A stretch of 64,000 bases of DNA, from positions 186,001-250,000 of the forward strand of contig NZ_JAAWWP010000010.1 of the NCBI RefSeq assembly GCF_012273655.1, written 5' to 3'. This document shows, one piece after another, positions 15,214 to 24,024 of this stretch. Position 1 is the first letter of the stretch. Each line of letters begins with the position of its first letter. A program made the translations under genes and the position numbers. This stretch comes from Streptomyces physcomitrii (GTDB lineage Bacteria; Actinomycetota; Actinomycetes; Streptomycetales; Streptomycetaceae). The notes under the pieces were generated by a model. It worked only from the letters and a program-made list of their open reading frames with translations, was not told the DNA's origin and did not search any database.

Positions 15214-15672
15214 TCACAGGGTGTCGAGCGCCTTGACGTAGTCGTTCAGGTCGCGGGCGTCGGGCAGGCCGTTCTCGACCGTCCAGCGCACCACGCCCTC
15301 CTTGTCGATGATGAAGGTGCCGCGCACGGCGCACCCCTTCTCCTCGTCGAAGACGCCGTAGGCCCGCGAGGTCTCGCCGTGCGGCCAGAAGTCGGAGAGC
15401 AGCGGGTACTCCAGGCCCTCCTGCTCGGCGAAGACCCGCAGGCTGAACGGGGAGTCGTTGGAGACGGCGAGCAGCTGGACCTCGTCGTTGACGAACTTCG
15501 GGAGTTCGTCGCGCAGGGCGCACAGCTCGCCGGTGCACACGCCGGTGAACGCGAACGGGTAGAAGAGCAGCACCACGTTCTTCTCGCCGCGGAAGTCCGC
15601 GAGCCGCACGGTCTCGCCGTGCTGGTTCTTGAGCGCAAAGTCCGGGGCCTTGGTGCCGACCTCGATCGCCAT
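15214..15672 (-). CDS. ahpE: AhpE-type 1-Cys/2-Cys peroxiredoxin
   Basis: 152 residues. The peroxidatic motif is AFTGVCTGELC, with Cys46 in place of the peroxidatic Cys and Cys51 as possible resolving Cys; the N-terminus APDFALKNQHGETVRL and LLSDFWPHG are typical of the AhpE branch of AhpC/TSA peroxiredoxins. It reduces hydroperoxides in the cytoplasm. Gene order ahpE - DUF3052 - aceE is also known in mycobacteria (Rv2238c-Rv2241), so the neighbourhood is old and supports the assignment. It lies next to the Ter genes, consistent with an oxidative-stress theme. Confidence 0.92.
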   Translation of the reverse strand: MAIEVGTKAPDFALKNQHGETVRLADFRGEKNVVLLFYPFAFTGVCTGELCALRDELPKFVNDEVQLLAVSNDSPFSLRVFAEQEGLEYPLLSDFWPHGETSRAYGVFDEEKGCAVRGTFIIDKEGVVRWTVENGLPDARDLNDYVKALDTL

Positions 15673-15824
15673 GGTCACGCCATCCCTTCCACGGGGCTGT
15701 CGGAGGCTGTTCAGGTGACCCACCCTACGCAGTGATCCCCCCGGCCCTCGCGGCACGTCCCGGCTGCGACCCCTCGGCGGCCGGCCGTCATGGGCGCCGA
15801 GGGCACGAGCCGCCGGAAAAGGGC

Positions 15825-15866
15825 GCGGGCCCGTGCCCCGGAGCGATGTCCGGGGCACGGGCCCGC
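15825..15866 (-). terminator. strong terminator after the DUF3052 gene
   Basis: A perfect 18-bp inverted repeat (15825-15842 with 15849-15866), loop GCGATG, beginning 18 bases past the DUF3052 stop. On the minus strand it is followed by a CCCTTTTCC run, so it looks like a classic intrinsic terminator. Confidence 0.8.
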
Positions 15867-15883
15867 TGGTGAGGTCTCGGCCG

Positions 15884-16321
15884 CTAGCGCTTCTTGGCGG
15901 CCGCCTTGGGTGTGACCAGGCGGCTGCCGGTCCAGTCCTTGCCGACGCTGAGCGTCTTGGTCTGGGACAGGCCCGCGGTCTGCGCGGCCTCGTTGATGTC
16001 GCTCGGCTCGACATACCCGTCGCGGCCGGTCTTCGGCGTCAGCAGGACGAGGGGCGCGCCCTCGTCGATGAGCGTCGTGGCATCGACGAGGGCGTCCGTC
16101 AGGTCGCCGTCGTCCTCACGGAACCAGACGACCACCGCGTCGGCGACGTCGTCGTAGTCCTCGTCGACGAGTTCCTTGCCACTGGTCTCCTGGATCGCCT
16201 CACGGAGCTCGTGGTCGACGTCCTCGTCGTAGCCGATCTCCTGGACCACCTGTCCGGGCTGGATACCCAGCCTTGCGGCCAGGCTCGTCCGCTCCTCCGC
16301 GTGGTCCGCGGTCGCGCTCAC
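15884..16321 (-). CDS. DUF3052 protein
   Basis: 145 residues from a GTG preceded by AGGAGG at six bases, which settles the start. A highly acidic small protein: LAARLGIQPGQVVQEIGYDE, then DYDDVADAVVVWFREDDGDL, a conserved PLVLLTPKTGRDGYVEPSDI block and a basic tail (PKAAAKKR). The family is restricted to actinobacteria and sits beside aceE in most of them (Rv2239c in M. tuberculosis). Function unknown; the fixed position suggests a link to pyruvate dehydrogenase or redox control. Confidence 0.9.
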   Translation of the reverse strand: MSATADHAEERTSLAARLGIQPGQVVQEIGYDEDVDHELREAIQETSGKELVDEDYDDVADAVVVWFREDDGDLTDALVDATTLIDEGAPLVLLTPKTGRDGYVEPSDINEAAQTAGLSQTKTLSVGKDWTGSRLVTPKAAAKKR

Positions 16322-16750
16322 GGATTGCCTCCTGATCATGTTTCGGAAGTGTCGGGGACCTCGCGCGTACGCGGGGCTTTGGCCGTAGTCCACACGTGCG
16401 GGACGGATCGCGCAAGTACCCGGCCGTGCAGACCGCCGAAACGGTGACGTTCCGGGCCGTGTCACCGCAACTCATGGCATGACTCCACGGTAACGGGTCT
16501 CGGACGCCCCTTCGGAATGAACCCTTTCGCGGCTTTCCTCCCCGACCCCTCCCGGCCCGCGCGTGACCGCGTCCAACACGCGGAAAGCCCGGGCAAAGAG
16601 GACATGTCATCCGAAGATCCGCCGCCGGGCCCGGAAAGGTTGCGGTTACCAATGAGTAGAGATGACGTACGCCCCCGCGAGGTCCACGATGGGAGCGGCA
16701 TACCCGCAGCACCAAGCCCCCTCAGTGCCCCCAGACAGCGAAGGAACAGC
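16322..16750. other. divergent regulatory region, DUF3052 / aceE
   Basis: 429 bases without a supported gene between two divergent starts. An ATG-initiated extension of aceE to 16517 is possible in frame but reads as Pro/Ser/Arg-rich sequence unlike AceE, so I treat it as leader. I see no convincing riboswitch, operator palindrome or small gene here; it must hold promoters for both directions. Confidence 0.6.
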
Positions 16751-19495
16751 GTGGCTTCCGGATCCGATCGCAATCCGATCATCATTGGCGGCCTTCCCAG
16801 CCAGGTCCCGGACTTTGATCCCGAAGAGACCCAGGAGTGGCTCGACTCCCTCGACGCGGCCGTCGACGAGCGGGGCCGCGAGCGCGCCCGGTACCTCATG
16901 CTCCGGCTGATCGAGCGGGCCCGCGAGCGCCGCGTCGCCGTGCCCGAGATGCGCAGCACGGACTACATCAACACCATCGCCACCAAGGACGAGCCGTTCT
17001 TCCCCGGCAACGAGGACATCGAGCGCAAGGTCCTGAACGCCACCCGCTGGAACGCGGCCGTGATGGTCTCGCGCGCCCAGCGCCCCGGCATCGGGGTCGG
17101 CGGCCACATCGCGACCTTCGCCTCCTCGGCCTCGCTCTACGACGTCGGCTTCAACCACTTCTTCCGCGGCAAGGACGAGGGCGACGGCGGCGACCAGATC
17201 TTCTTCCAGGGCCACGCCTCGCCCGGCATCTACGCCCGGGCCTTCCTGCTCGACCGGCTGAACGAGCAGCAGCTCGACGGCTTCCGGCAGGAGAAGTCGC
17301 GCTTCCCCGAGGGGCTTTCGAGCTATCCGCACCCGCGCTCCATGCCGGACTTCTGGGAGTTCCCGACCGTCTCGATGGGCCTCGGCCCGCTCGGCGCGAT
17401 CTTCCAGGCCCGGATGAACCGCTATATGGAGGCGCGCGGCATCGCCGACACCTCCAAGTCGCACGTCTGGGCCTTCCTCGGCGACGGCGAGATGGACGAG
17501 CCCGAGTCGCTGGGCCAGCTCTCCATCGCCGCCCGCGAGGGGCTGGACAACCTGACCTTCGTGGTCAACTGCAACCTCCAGCGCCTCGACGGCCCGGTGC
17601 GCGGCAACGGCAAGATCATCCAGGAGCTGGAGTCGCAGTTCCGCGGCGCGGGCTGGAACGTCGTCAAGCTCGTCTGGGACCGCACCTGGGACCCGCTGCT
17701 CGCCCAGGACCGCGACGGGCTGCTCGTCAACAAGCTCAACACCACGCCGGACGGGCAGTTCCAGACGTACGCGACGGAGACCGGCTCCTACATCCGCGAC
17801 CACTTCTTCGGCGACGACCAGCGGCTGCGGGCCATGGTCGAGAGCATGTCGGACGACCAGATCCTGCACCTGGGGCGCGGCGGCCACGACCACCGGAAGA
17901 TCTACGCGGCCTTCTCCGCCGCCAAGGCGCACAAGGGCCAGCCGACGGTGATCCTCGCGCAGACCGTCAAGGGCTGGACCCTCGGCCCCAACTTCGAGGG
18001 CCGCAACGCCACCCACCAGATGAAGAAGCTCACGGTGGCCGACCTCAAGGGCTTCCGCGACCGGCTGCACCTGCCCATCCCGGACAAGGAGCTGGAGAGC
18101 GGACTGCCGCCGTACTACCACCCGGGCCGGGACTCGGAAGAGATCCAGTACATGCACGACCGGCGCAAATCCCTCGGCGGGTACGCACCGACCCGGGTGG
18201 TGCGCGCCAAGCCGCTGCCGCTGCCCGAGGAGAAGACGTACGCGACCGTGAAGAAGGGGTCGGGTCAGCAGTCGATCGCCACCACCATGGCCTTCGTACG
18301 GCTGCTGAAGGACCTCATGCGGGACAAGGAGATCGGCAAGCGCTTCGTGCTGATCGCGCCGGACGAGTACCGCACCTTCGGCATGGACTCCTTCTTCCCG
18401 AGTGCGAAGATCTACAACCCGCTCGGCCAGCAGTACGAGTCCGTGGACCGCGAACTCCTGCTCGCCTACAAGGAGTCGCCGACCGGGCAGATGCTGCACG
18501 ACGGCATCTCCGAGGCGGGCTGCACCGCCTCGCTGATCGCGGCCGGCTCCGCGTACGCCACGCACGGCGAGCCGCTGATCCCGGTCTACGTCTTCTACTC
18601 GATGTTCGGTTTCCAGCGCACCGGTGACCAGTTCTGGCAGATGGCCGACCAGATGGCGCGCGGATTCGTCCTCGGCGCGACCGCCGGGCGCACGACCCTG
18701 ACCGGTGAGGGGCTCCAGCACGCCGACGGGCACTCCCAGCTGCTCGCCTCCACCAACCCGGCGTGCGTGGCCTACGACCCGGCCTTCGGCTTCGAGATCG
18801 CGCACATCGTCAAGGACGGCCTGCGCCGGATGTACGGGCAGCCGGAGCCCGGCGAGGACCCGGACGTCTTCTACTACCTCACCGTCTACAACGAGCCGAT
18901 CAAGCACCCGGCCGAGCCCGCGGACGTCGATGTCGAGGGCATCCTCAAGGGCATCCACCGGCTGCGGCCCGGCCAGGAGGGCGCGATCCCGGCGCAGATC
19001 CTCGCCTCCGGTGTCGCGGTGCCCTGGGCGCTCACGGCGCAGGAGATCCTCGCCCGCGACTGGAACGTGAAGGCCGACGTCTGGTCGGCGACCTCCTGGA
19101 ACGAGCTGCGGCGCGAGGCCGTCGAGGTGGAGCGGCACAACCTGCTGCACCCCGAGGAGGAGCAGCGCACCCCGTACGTCACCCGCAAACTCGCGGGCAG
19201 CGAGGGGCCGTTCGTGGCCGTCTCGGACTGGATGCGCTCGGTGCCGGACCAGATCGCGCGCTGGGTGCCGGGCACCTACCAGTCGCTCGGCGCGGACGGC
19301 TTCGGCTTCGCGGACACCCGGGGCGCCGCCCGGCGCTTCTTCCACATCGACGCCGAGTCGATCGTGGTGGGCGTGCTCACCGAACTCGCCCGCGAGGGCA
19401 AGCTGGACCGCTCGGTGCTCAAGCAGGCCATCGACCGCTACCAGCTGCTCGACGTCGCCGCCGCGGACCCGGGTGCCGCCGGAGGCGACGCCTGA
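16751..19495 (+). CDS. aceE: pyruvate dehydrogenase E1 component
   Basis: 914 residues from GTG (AAGGA upstream); homodimeric-type E1 is 885-920. Thiamine-diphosphate motif FLGDGEMDEPESLGQL starting near Gly244 and ending in NLTFVVNCNLQR; the N-terminus NPIIIGGLPSQVPDFDPEET and block TGDQFWQMADQMARGFVL are those of actinobacterial AceE. It decarboxylates pyruvate and passes the acetyl group to the lipoyl E2, making acetyl-CoA for the TCA cycle and for fatty-acid and polyketide synthesis. E2 and E3 are not in the window. Ends at a strong terminator. Confidence 0.97.
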   Translation: MASGSDRNPIIIGGLPSQVPDFDPEETQEWLDSLDAAVDERGRERARYLMLRLIERARERRVAVPEMRSTDYINTIATKDEPFFPGNEDIERKVLNATRWNAAVMVSRAQRPGIGVGGHIATFASSASLYDVGFNHFFRGKDEGDGGDQIFFQGHASPGIYARAFLLDRLNEQQLDGFRQEKSRFPEGLSSYPHPRSMPDFWEFPTVSMGLGPLGAIFQARMNRYMEARGIADTSKSHVWAFLGDGEMDEPESLGQLSIAAREGLDNLTFVVNCNLQRLDGPVRGNGKIIQELESQFRGAGWNVVKLVWDRTWDPLLAQDRDGLLVNKLNTTPDGQFQTYATETGSYIRDHFFGDDQRLRAMVESMSDDQILHLGRGGHDHRKIYAAFSAAKAHKGQPTVILAQTVKGWTLGPNFEGRNATHQMKKLTVADLKGFRDRLHLPIPDKELESGLPPYYHPGRDSEEIQYMHDRRKSLGGYAPTRVVRAKPLPLPEEKTYATVKKGSGQQSIATTMAFVRLLKDLMRDKEIGKRFVLIAPDEYRTFGMDSFFPSAKIYNPLGQQYESVDRELLLAYKESPTGQMLHDGISEAGCTASLIAAGSAYATHGEPLIPVYVFYSMFGFQRTGDQFWQMADQMARGFVLGATAGRTTLTGEGLQHADGHSQLLASTNPACVAYDPAFGFEIAHIVKDGLRRMYGQPEPGEDPDVFYYLTVYNEPIKHPAEPADVDVEGILKGIHRLRPGQEGAIPAQILASGVAVPWALTAQEILARDWNVKADVWSATSWNELRREAVEVERHNLLHPEEEQRTPYVTRKLAGSEGPFVAVSDWMRSVPDQIARWVPGTYQSLGADGFGFADTRGAARRFFHIDAESIVVGVLTELAREGKLDRSVLKQAIDRYQLLDVAAADPGAAGGDA

Positions 19496-19516
19496 GAAGC
19501 GACGCCGGTCAGGAAT

Positions 19517-19550
19517 CGCGGGGCCCGGAGGACTTCCTCCGGGCCCCGCG
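19517..19550. terminator. bidirectional terminator between aceE and the I36 gene
   Basis: A perfect 16-bp inverted repeat (19517-19532 with 19535-19550), separated by two bases, sits between the two convergent stops at 19495 and 19554. It can serve both genes. Confidence 0.85.
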
Positions 19551-19553
19551 GTT

Positions 19554-19955
19554 CTAGCGCTCCCAGATCTTGAACGCCCGTACCCGGTACGGCGCCTGGG
19601 GCGTGTAGCTGCCCTTGCCGGGATAGGTGTCGAACTCCCCGGTCTCGGCGCACTCCTCGGACTGGTAGGTCGTCACCGGCCGCCCGGTGCGGTTGGCGAA
19701 GGACTGGGCGCCCCCCTTGCCGGGCAGCACCACGCAGCTCTCGATCGGGGTGCCGGAGAGCTCGTAGGTGCGCCGGGCGCCCTTGAACTCCGCCTTGTCC
19801 CACAGGCACAGCTCCCCCGCGGCGCAGGAGCCGAGCGCCGCCTTGGGCGCCGAGCGCGGGGCCGGTGCCGAGTGGGCCGGTGCCAGGGCGAGGCAGGAGA
19901 GTGCCGCCGCGGTGAGGGTGATGGTCAGGTTCCTGCGGTTGACGTATCGCGTCAT
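19554..19955 (-). CDS. secreted peptidase-inhibitor I36-type protein
   Basis: 133 residues. A Sec signal peptide (RRNLTITLTAAALSCLALAPAHSAPA, roughly 1-30, given here in part as LTAAALSCLALAPAHS) precedes a small Cys-containing domain: GSCAAGELCLWDKAEFKG, IESCVVLPGKGGAQSFANRT, TYQSEECAETGEFDTYPGKG. The pattern C-x6-L-C-L-W-x3-F-x-G and the later Cys pair are typical of the I36/SMI beta-gamma-crystallin-like family of Streptomyces metalloprotease inhibitors. Extracellular; target protease unknown. Confidence 0.82.
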   Translation of the reverse strand: MTRYVNRRNLTITLTAAALSCLALAPAHSAPAPRSAPKAALGSCAAGELCLWDKAEFKGARRTYELSGTPIESCVVLPGKGGAQSFANRTGRPVTTYQSEECAETGEFDTYPGKGSYTPQAPYRVRAFKIWER

Positions 19956-20056
19956 GGTGGTGCCCCCGTGTCGGAGTGGATCAGTTGAGGAGCACCCTGA
20001 TCTGCGGATCCGGCCCCGGGGAAGGGGCAACGGCGGCGATCACCCTGATAGGGGAA

Positions 20057-20086
20057 AAAGCCCCGCCGGGGTCCCGACGGGGCTTT
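20057..20086 (-). terminator. intrinsic terminator downstream of the MFS gene
   Basis: A 14-bp inverted repeat with one G/T mismatch (20057-20070 with 20073-20086). On the minus strand it is followed by CTTTTTCCCC, giving a five-U run. It may act as the second of two terminators after the transporter gene. Confidence 0.7.
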
Positions 20087-20119
20087 CCGAACGCGGAGTT
20101 GACGCTCCGCGTGGCCGGA

Positions 20120-20149
20120 TGCGGGCCCCTCCGCTCGGGCGGGCCCGCA
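20120..20149 (-). terminator. hairpin immediately after the MFS gene
   Basis: TGCGGGCCC (20120-20128) pairs perfectly with GGGCCCGCA (20141-20149), 11 bases beyond the transporter stop. Confidence 0.6.
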
Positions 20150-20159
20150 CTCGGCCGAC

Positions 20160-21779
20160 TCAGATGTGACCGCCCGCGGCACCCGCCGCCTCAGCGTTCT
20201 GGCCGCGCTTGGTGAACAGGGCGACGAACACCGCGACCACCGAGACACCCGCCGCGACCAGGCAGGCAAGGCCCATCCCGGACATGAAGGTGTCGTGCGC
20301 GACGGTGGTGATCTTCTCGGCGAGGGAGGCCGGGGCGCCCTGGGGCACCGGCGCGACCCCGACCTGGACGGCCTCCTTGGCCTTGTCGAGCTGCTCCGGC
20401 GGCACCGGCGGCAGCTTCGCCTCGGCCATGTTCCCGGCCAGATCGCTGTCCACCTTCGAGGCCATCACGGCGCCCAGAACGGCCGTACCGAGGCTGCCGC
20501 CGATCTGCATGGCGGCCTGCTGGAGGCCTCCGGCGACACCCGAGAGCTCCAGCGGGGCGTTGCCGACGATGACCTCGGTCGCGCCGACCATCACCGGGGC
20601 GAGGCCGAGGCCGAGCAGGGCGAACCAGATGGACATGGTGAGGCTGCTGGTGCCGGCCTCCAGCTCGGACATGCCGAACATCGCCGTGGCGGTGCAGACC
20701 ATGCCGCCCGCGAGCGGGATCCGCGGGCCGAGCTTGGTGATCAGGGCGCCCGCGACGGGGGAGCCGACGATCATCATGCCGGTGAGCGGCAGCAGGTGAA
20801 GGCCGCTGTCCACCGGGCTCATGCCGTGCACGTTCTGCAGGTAGAAGGTGACGAAGAAGAGGCCGCCGAGGAAGGCGACGGCCATCAGGACCATGAGGAT
20901 CACACCGGCGGACAGCGCCACCGAGCGGAACAGGCCCATCGGGACGAGGGGTTCGGCGGTCCTGGTCTCCCAGAGCGCGAAGACGACGAAGCTGACCGCG
21001 GAGACGGCGAGGAAGGTCCAGGTGCCGCCGTCGCCCCAGCCCCACTCGGGCGCCTTGATGAGGGCCCAGACGAGACAGAACATGGCCGCCGAGAGCAGCA
21101 GGATGCCCGGGATGTCGAAGGACCGGGGCGCCTTCTCCGCGCGGTGGTCGAGGATGATCAGCACGCCGAGCACCACCGCGAGGGCGCCGACCGGCAGGTT
21201 GATGAAGAAGACCGACTCCCAGCTGACGTGCTGGACGAGCAGGCCGCCGATGATCGGGCCGCCGGCCGTGGAGGCGCCGATGACCATGCCCCAGATGCCG
21301 ATCGCCATGTTGAGCTTCTCGGCGGGGAAGGTGGCGCGCAGGATGCCGAGGGCGGCGGGCATCAGGAGCGCGCCGAACAGGCCCTGCAGCACCCGGAAGG
21401 CGACCACCGCGGCGATGCCGCTGGACAGGCCGATGGCGCCGGAGGCCAGCGCGAAACCGGCGGCGCCGATCAGGAAGGTCTGCCGGTGCCCGAAGCGGTC
21501 GCCGATCTTGCCCGCGGTGATCAGGGCGACGGCGAGCGCCAGGAAGTAGGCGTTGGTGATCCACTGGACGTCCGCGAAGGAGGCGCCCAGATCCGCCTGG
21601 ATGGCAGGGTTGGCGATGGCGACGATGGTGCCGTCCAGGGCGACCATCGTGACACCGAAGGCCACGGTCAGCAGGGTCAGCCAGGGGTGGCCGCGCAGCC
21701 GGCCGGCCGCGGCTGCGGGGGGTGCGGCCGGCGTGCTGTCCGCCGGTTCCTTGGGGTCGACGGTGGTCTGACTAGTCAT
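20160..21779 (-). CDS. DHA2-family MFS drug efflux transporter
   Basis: 539 residues, the size of 14-helix DHA2 proton antiporters (QacA/EmrB type). Motif A is GKIGDRFGHRQ after TM2, motif C-like GASTAGGPIIGGLL lies in TM5, and VDGTI-type motif D1 is seen as VALDGTIVAIANPAIQ in TM1. A long C-terminal loop (about 445-500) precedes the last helix. It probably expels a toxic or self-made compound across the inner membrane. The divergent TetR gene 142 bases away, with palindromes between them, is the likely repressor. Confidence 0.92.
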   Translation of the reverse strand: MTSQTTVDPKEPADSTPAAPPAAAAGRLRGHPWLTLLTVAFGVTMVALDGTIVAIANPAIQADLGASFADVQWITNAYFLALAVALITAGKIGDRFGHRQTFLIGAAGFALASGAIGLSSGIAAVVAFRVLQGLFGALLMPAALGILRATFPAEKLNMAIGIWGMVIGASTAGGPIIGGLLVQHVSWESVFFINLPVGALAVVLGVLIILDHRAEKAPRSFDIPGILLLSAAMFCLVWALIKAPEWGWGDGGTWTFLAVSAVSFVVFALWETRTAEPLVPMGLFRSVALSAGVILMVLMAVAFLGGLFFVTFYLQNVHGMSPVDSGLHLLPLTGMMIVGSPVAGALITKLGPRIPLAGGMVCTATAMFGMSELEAGTSSLTMSIWFALLGLGLAPVMVGATEVIVGNAPLELSGVAGGLQQAAMQIGGSLGTAVLGAVMASKVDSDLAGNMAEAKLPPVPPEQLDKAKEAVQVGVAPVPQGAPASLAEKITTVAHDTFMSGMGLACLVAAGVSVVAVFVALFTKRGQNAEAAGAAGGHI

Positions 21780-21787
21780 ACGGCCGA

Positions 21788-21827
21788 GGCTAATGTCAGC
21801 GGCTGACGCGAAGCAATCCGATTAGCC
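21788..21827. promoter_or_regulatory. nested palindrome, candidate TetR operator
   Basis: Outer arms GGCTAAT (21788-21794) and ATTAGCC (21821-21827) are perfect inverted repeats; inside is GTCAG-CGG-CTGAC (21795-21807), another perfect palindrome. It begins nine bases upstream of the transporter ATG, between it and the TetR start, so binding would block the transporter promoter or initiation region. Confidence 0.6.
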
Positions 21828-21921
21828 GGGCGGCCAGTTGTCTACCGCGTCACGTCGCGGGCGCGCCCCGGTGCCCGCGTAGGATCCGCCGCTCGACACC
21901 CCGAAGGGAAACGTCACGGAG

Positions 21922-22572
21922 ATGACCACGGAGTTCCCCGCCCCGGCGCCCGGCCTGCGCGCGCGCAAGAAGCAGCGCACCCGGGACGAGCTGCTGCGCG
22001 CCGCCCTCGAACTCTTCACCTCCCAGGGCTACGAGGAGACGACGGTCGACGAGATCTCCGAGGCCGTCCAGGTCTCCCAGCGCACCTTCTTCCGGCACTT
22101 CAGCAGCAAGGAGGACGCCGCCTTCCGCGTACAGGACCTCATCGAGTCGCACTTCGTCACCACGGTGAGCGGACGGCCGCCCGGTGAGGCCCCGCTGGAG
22201 GCGATGCGGCGGGCCGTGCTCGACGCCTGGAACACGGTCGGGGAGGCGATCGAGGCGCTGGTCCCGCTGGAACTGCACATGCGCACGTACCAGTTGATCG
22301 AGTCCACGCCCTCGCTGCTCGCCACCCATATGCGCCGCTCGGCCGATCTGGAGGAGGTGCTCGCGCGGGTGATCGCCGAGCGTGAGGGGCTCGACGTGGA
22401 CGAGGACCCGCGGCCGCGCCTCGTGGTGGCCGCCTTCAGCGGGGTGATGCGGATGACCGGCCGCAGATGGGGCGCCGGGAACGAGGCGACCGTGGAGTCG
22501 ATCCGCGAGATCACCGCGGCCTACCTGGACCGCTTCGAGTCGGCGCTCGCCGCCGATTGGCACCGGGGGTGA
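21922..22572 (+). CDS. TetR-family repressor
   Basis: 216 residues. N-terminal helix-turn-helix (about 19-65): TRDELLRAALELFTSQGYEE, TTVDEISEAVQVSQRTFFRH, FSSKEDA. The C-terminal ligand domain is all-helical and unlike well-known subgroups except the TetR_C 17-type seen in efflux regulators. Divergent from the DHA2 pump, so it most likely represses the pump and its own gene and is relieved by a pump substrate. Confidence 0.92.
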   Translation: MTTEFPAPAPGLRARKKQRTRDELLRAALELFTSQGYEETTVDEISEAVQVSQRTFFRHFSSKEDAAFRVQDLIESHFVTTVSGRPPGEAPLEAMRRAVLDAWNTVGEAIEALVPLELHMRTYQLIESTPSLLATHMRRSADLEEVLARVIAEREGLDVDEDPRPRLVVAAFSGVMRMTGRRWGAGNEATVESIREITAAYLDRFESALAADWHRG

Positions 22573-22737
22573 CACCCGGGCGGGCCGGTGTGCCCGCCCG
22601 CGCGGGCCCGAAGTCCCGTCGCGCAGCGTCACAAGCCCTGTGGGACTGGTCCGTTCTGCCCCAAAAGCGGCATGGATAAGGTGACCTGGGCCACCCGTTT
22701 CACGGTGCGCGGCGGGGTTCTCCTAGGGTGTCCCGCA

Positions 22738-23958
22738 GTGACTTCCTCCGACACTTCCACCCAGCTCACCGTCTGGCGCACGCTGCTCGCCCTGGCCGTC
22801 GTCTTCGTCATGCTGGCGACGACCGGCTGGACCGCCGTGCGCCACCACCGGCCCGCACCCTCCCCGGTGCAGGCCGCCTTCGACGCCTGGGAGCAGGGAG
22901 GAATCGGCGGCCGTCCGCTGCCCTCCGCGCACGCGGCGCCCGAGCGGCAGCACCGCTTCTTCGCCTCGCTCGACGGCCGCCAGGAGCGGTGGCTGCTGCA
23001 CCGGTACCCGCTCGCCGTCGGCAATATGAACGGCGCGCCGGTGAAGCTGCGCTACCGGGCCAACCGGATCGCCCTCACCGACGCCCGCGGGGTGGAGCTG
23101 CGGCGTATGCGGGACACCCGGCTCTCCCCCTACGGACGGCACGAGGCGGGCCGCCGGATGCACCGCCTGGAGGCGCTGCTCCGCCCGGAGCGGCACATCC
23201 TCGCCTTCGATCCGCTGGGCTCGGGCCGGGTGGCCGAGGTCTACGGCGACCTGGAGAAGGCCGAGCGGGTCTCGGTCGTGGTCCCGGGTGTGGACACCGA
23301 CCTGCTGACCTTCCAGCGCACCGAGCGCAGATACAGCGCGCCGGCCGGGATGGCCGAGGCCCTGCACCGCGCCGAACGCGCCGCGAGCCCGGGCACCCGT
23401 ACCGCGGTGATCGCCTGGGCCGACTACACCACGCCCAGCGGGATCGGCATGGACGCGGTGACCGCGGGCAAGGCGGAGGCGGGCGCCGAGCGGCTCAACG
23501 CGCTGCTGCACCGGCTGCCCGGACGTTCACCGGTGGCGCTGTACTGCCACAGCTACGGCTCGGTGGTCTGCGGGCTCGCCGCCGGTGAACTGCCGGGCCG
23601 GGTGCGGGACATCGCGGTCGCGGGCAGCCCGGGCATGCGCGCCTCGCACGCCGGGGACCTGCACACCCGGGCCCGCGTCTGGGCGGTGCGGGACAACGAC
23701 GACTGGATCCGCGAGGTGCCCTTCCTGGAAGTCGGCGGCCTCGGGCACGGCGCCGACCCGGTCTCCCCCTCCTTCGGCGCACGGCGCCTGTCCGCCGATC
23801 TCGCGAAGGGCCACGCGGGATACTTCCTCCCCGGCACGGACAGTCTGGGAAATTTCGCCGCAATCGGTACCGGCGCCTACGAGTCGGTGCGCTGCGCACA
23901 GCAGGATCCTGCGTGCCGGAACGGTCTGACGGACGTCCTGGGCGCCGAACGCGCGTAG
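22738..23958 (+). CDS. membrane-anchored alpha/beta hydrolase (DUF1023 type)
   Basis: 406 residues from the GTG at 22738; an in-frame ATG at 22672 is the alternative. One N-terminal membrane segment (about 12-32, LLALAVVFVMLATTGWTAV) is followed by an extracellular catalytic part. The nucleophile elbow reads LYCHSYGSVVCG, with SVVVPGVDTDLL upstream, TAVIAWADYTTP, a later Asp (RDNDDWI) and His (KGHAGYF) that complete a Ser-Asp-His triad. This layout is that of DUF1023 hydrolases, common and numerous in Streptomyces. Substrate unknown. Confidence 0.85.
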   Translation: MTSSDTSTQLTVWRTLLALAVVFVMLATTGWTAVRHHRPAPSPVQAAFDAWEQGGIGGRPLPSAHAAPERQHRFFASLDGRQERWLLHRYPLAVGNMNGAPVKLRYRANRIALTDARGVELRRMRDTRLSPYGRHEAGRRMHRLEALLRPERHILAFDPLGSGRVAEVYGDLEKAERVSVVVPGVDTDLLTFQRTERRYSAPAGMAEALHRAERAASPGTRTAVIAWADYTTPSGIGMDAVTAGKAEAGAERLNALLHRLPGRSPVALYCHSYGSVVCGLAAGELPGRVRDIAVAGSPGMRASHAGDLHTRARVWAVRDNDDWIREVPFLEVGGLGHGADPVSPSFGARRLSADLAKGHAGYFLPGTDSLGNFAAIGTGAYESVRCAQQDPACRNGLTDVLGAERA

Positions 23959-24024
23959 ATACGTGCAAGAAGTGCGGTCGTCGAAGAGGCGACGTGAAGG
24001 GGCCCCGCGCATACGATGACCCGC

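Noticed and set aside
16646..19345. 899-codon open frame opposite aceE
   Set aside because: Antisense shadow of a highly conserved gene; composition dominated by Val, Gly, Arg, Asp, no recognisable domain.
20057..20149. Two hairpins as a small RNA gene
   Set aside because: Their position just after the MFS stop, with a U run on the minus strand, fits terminators; no promoter is seen between them.
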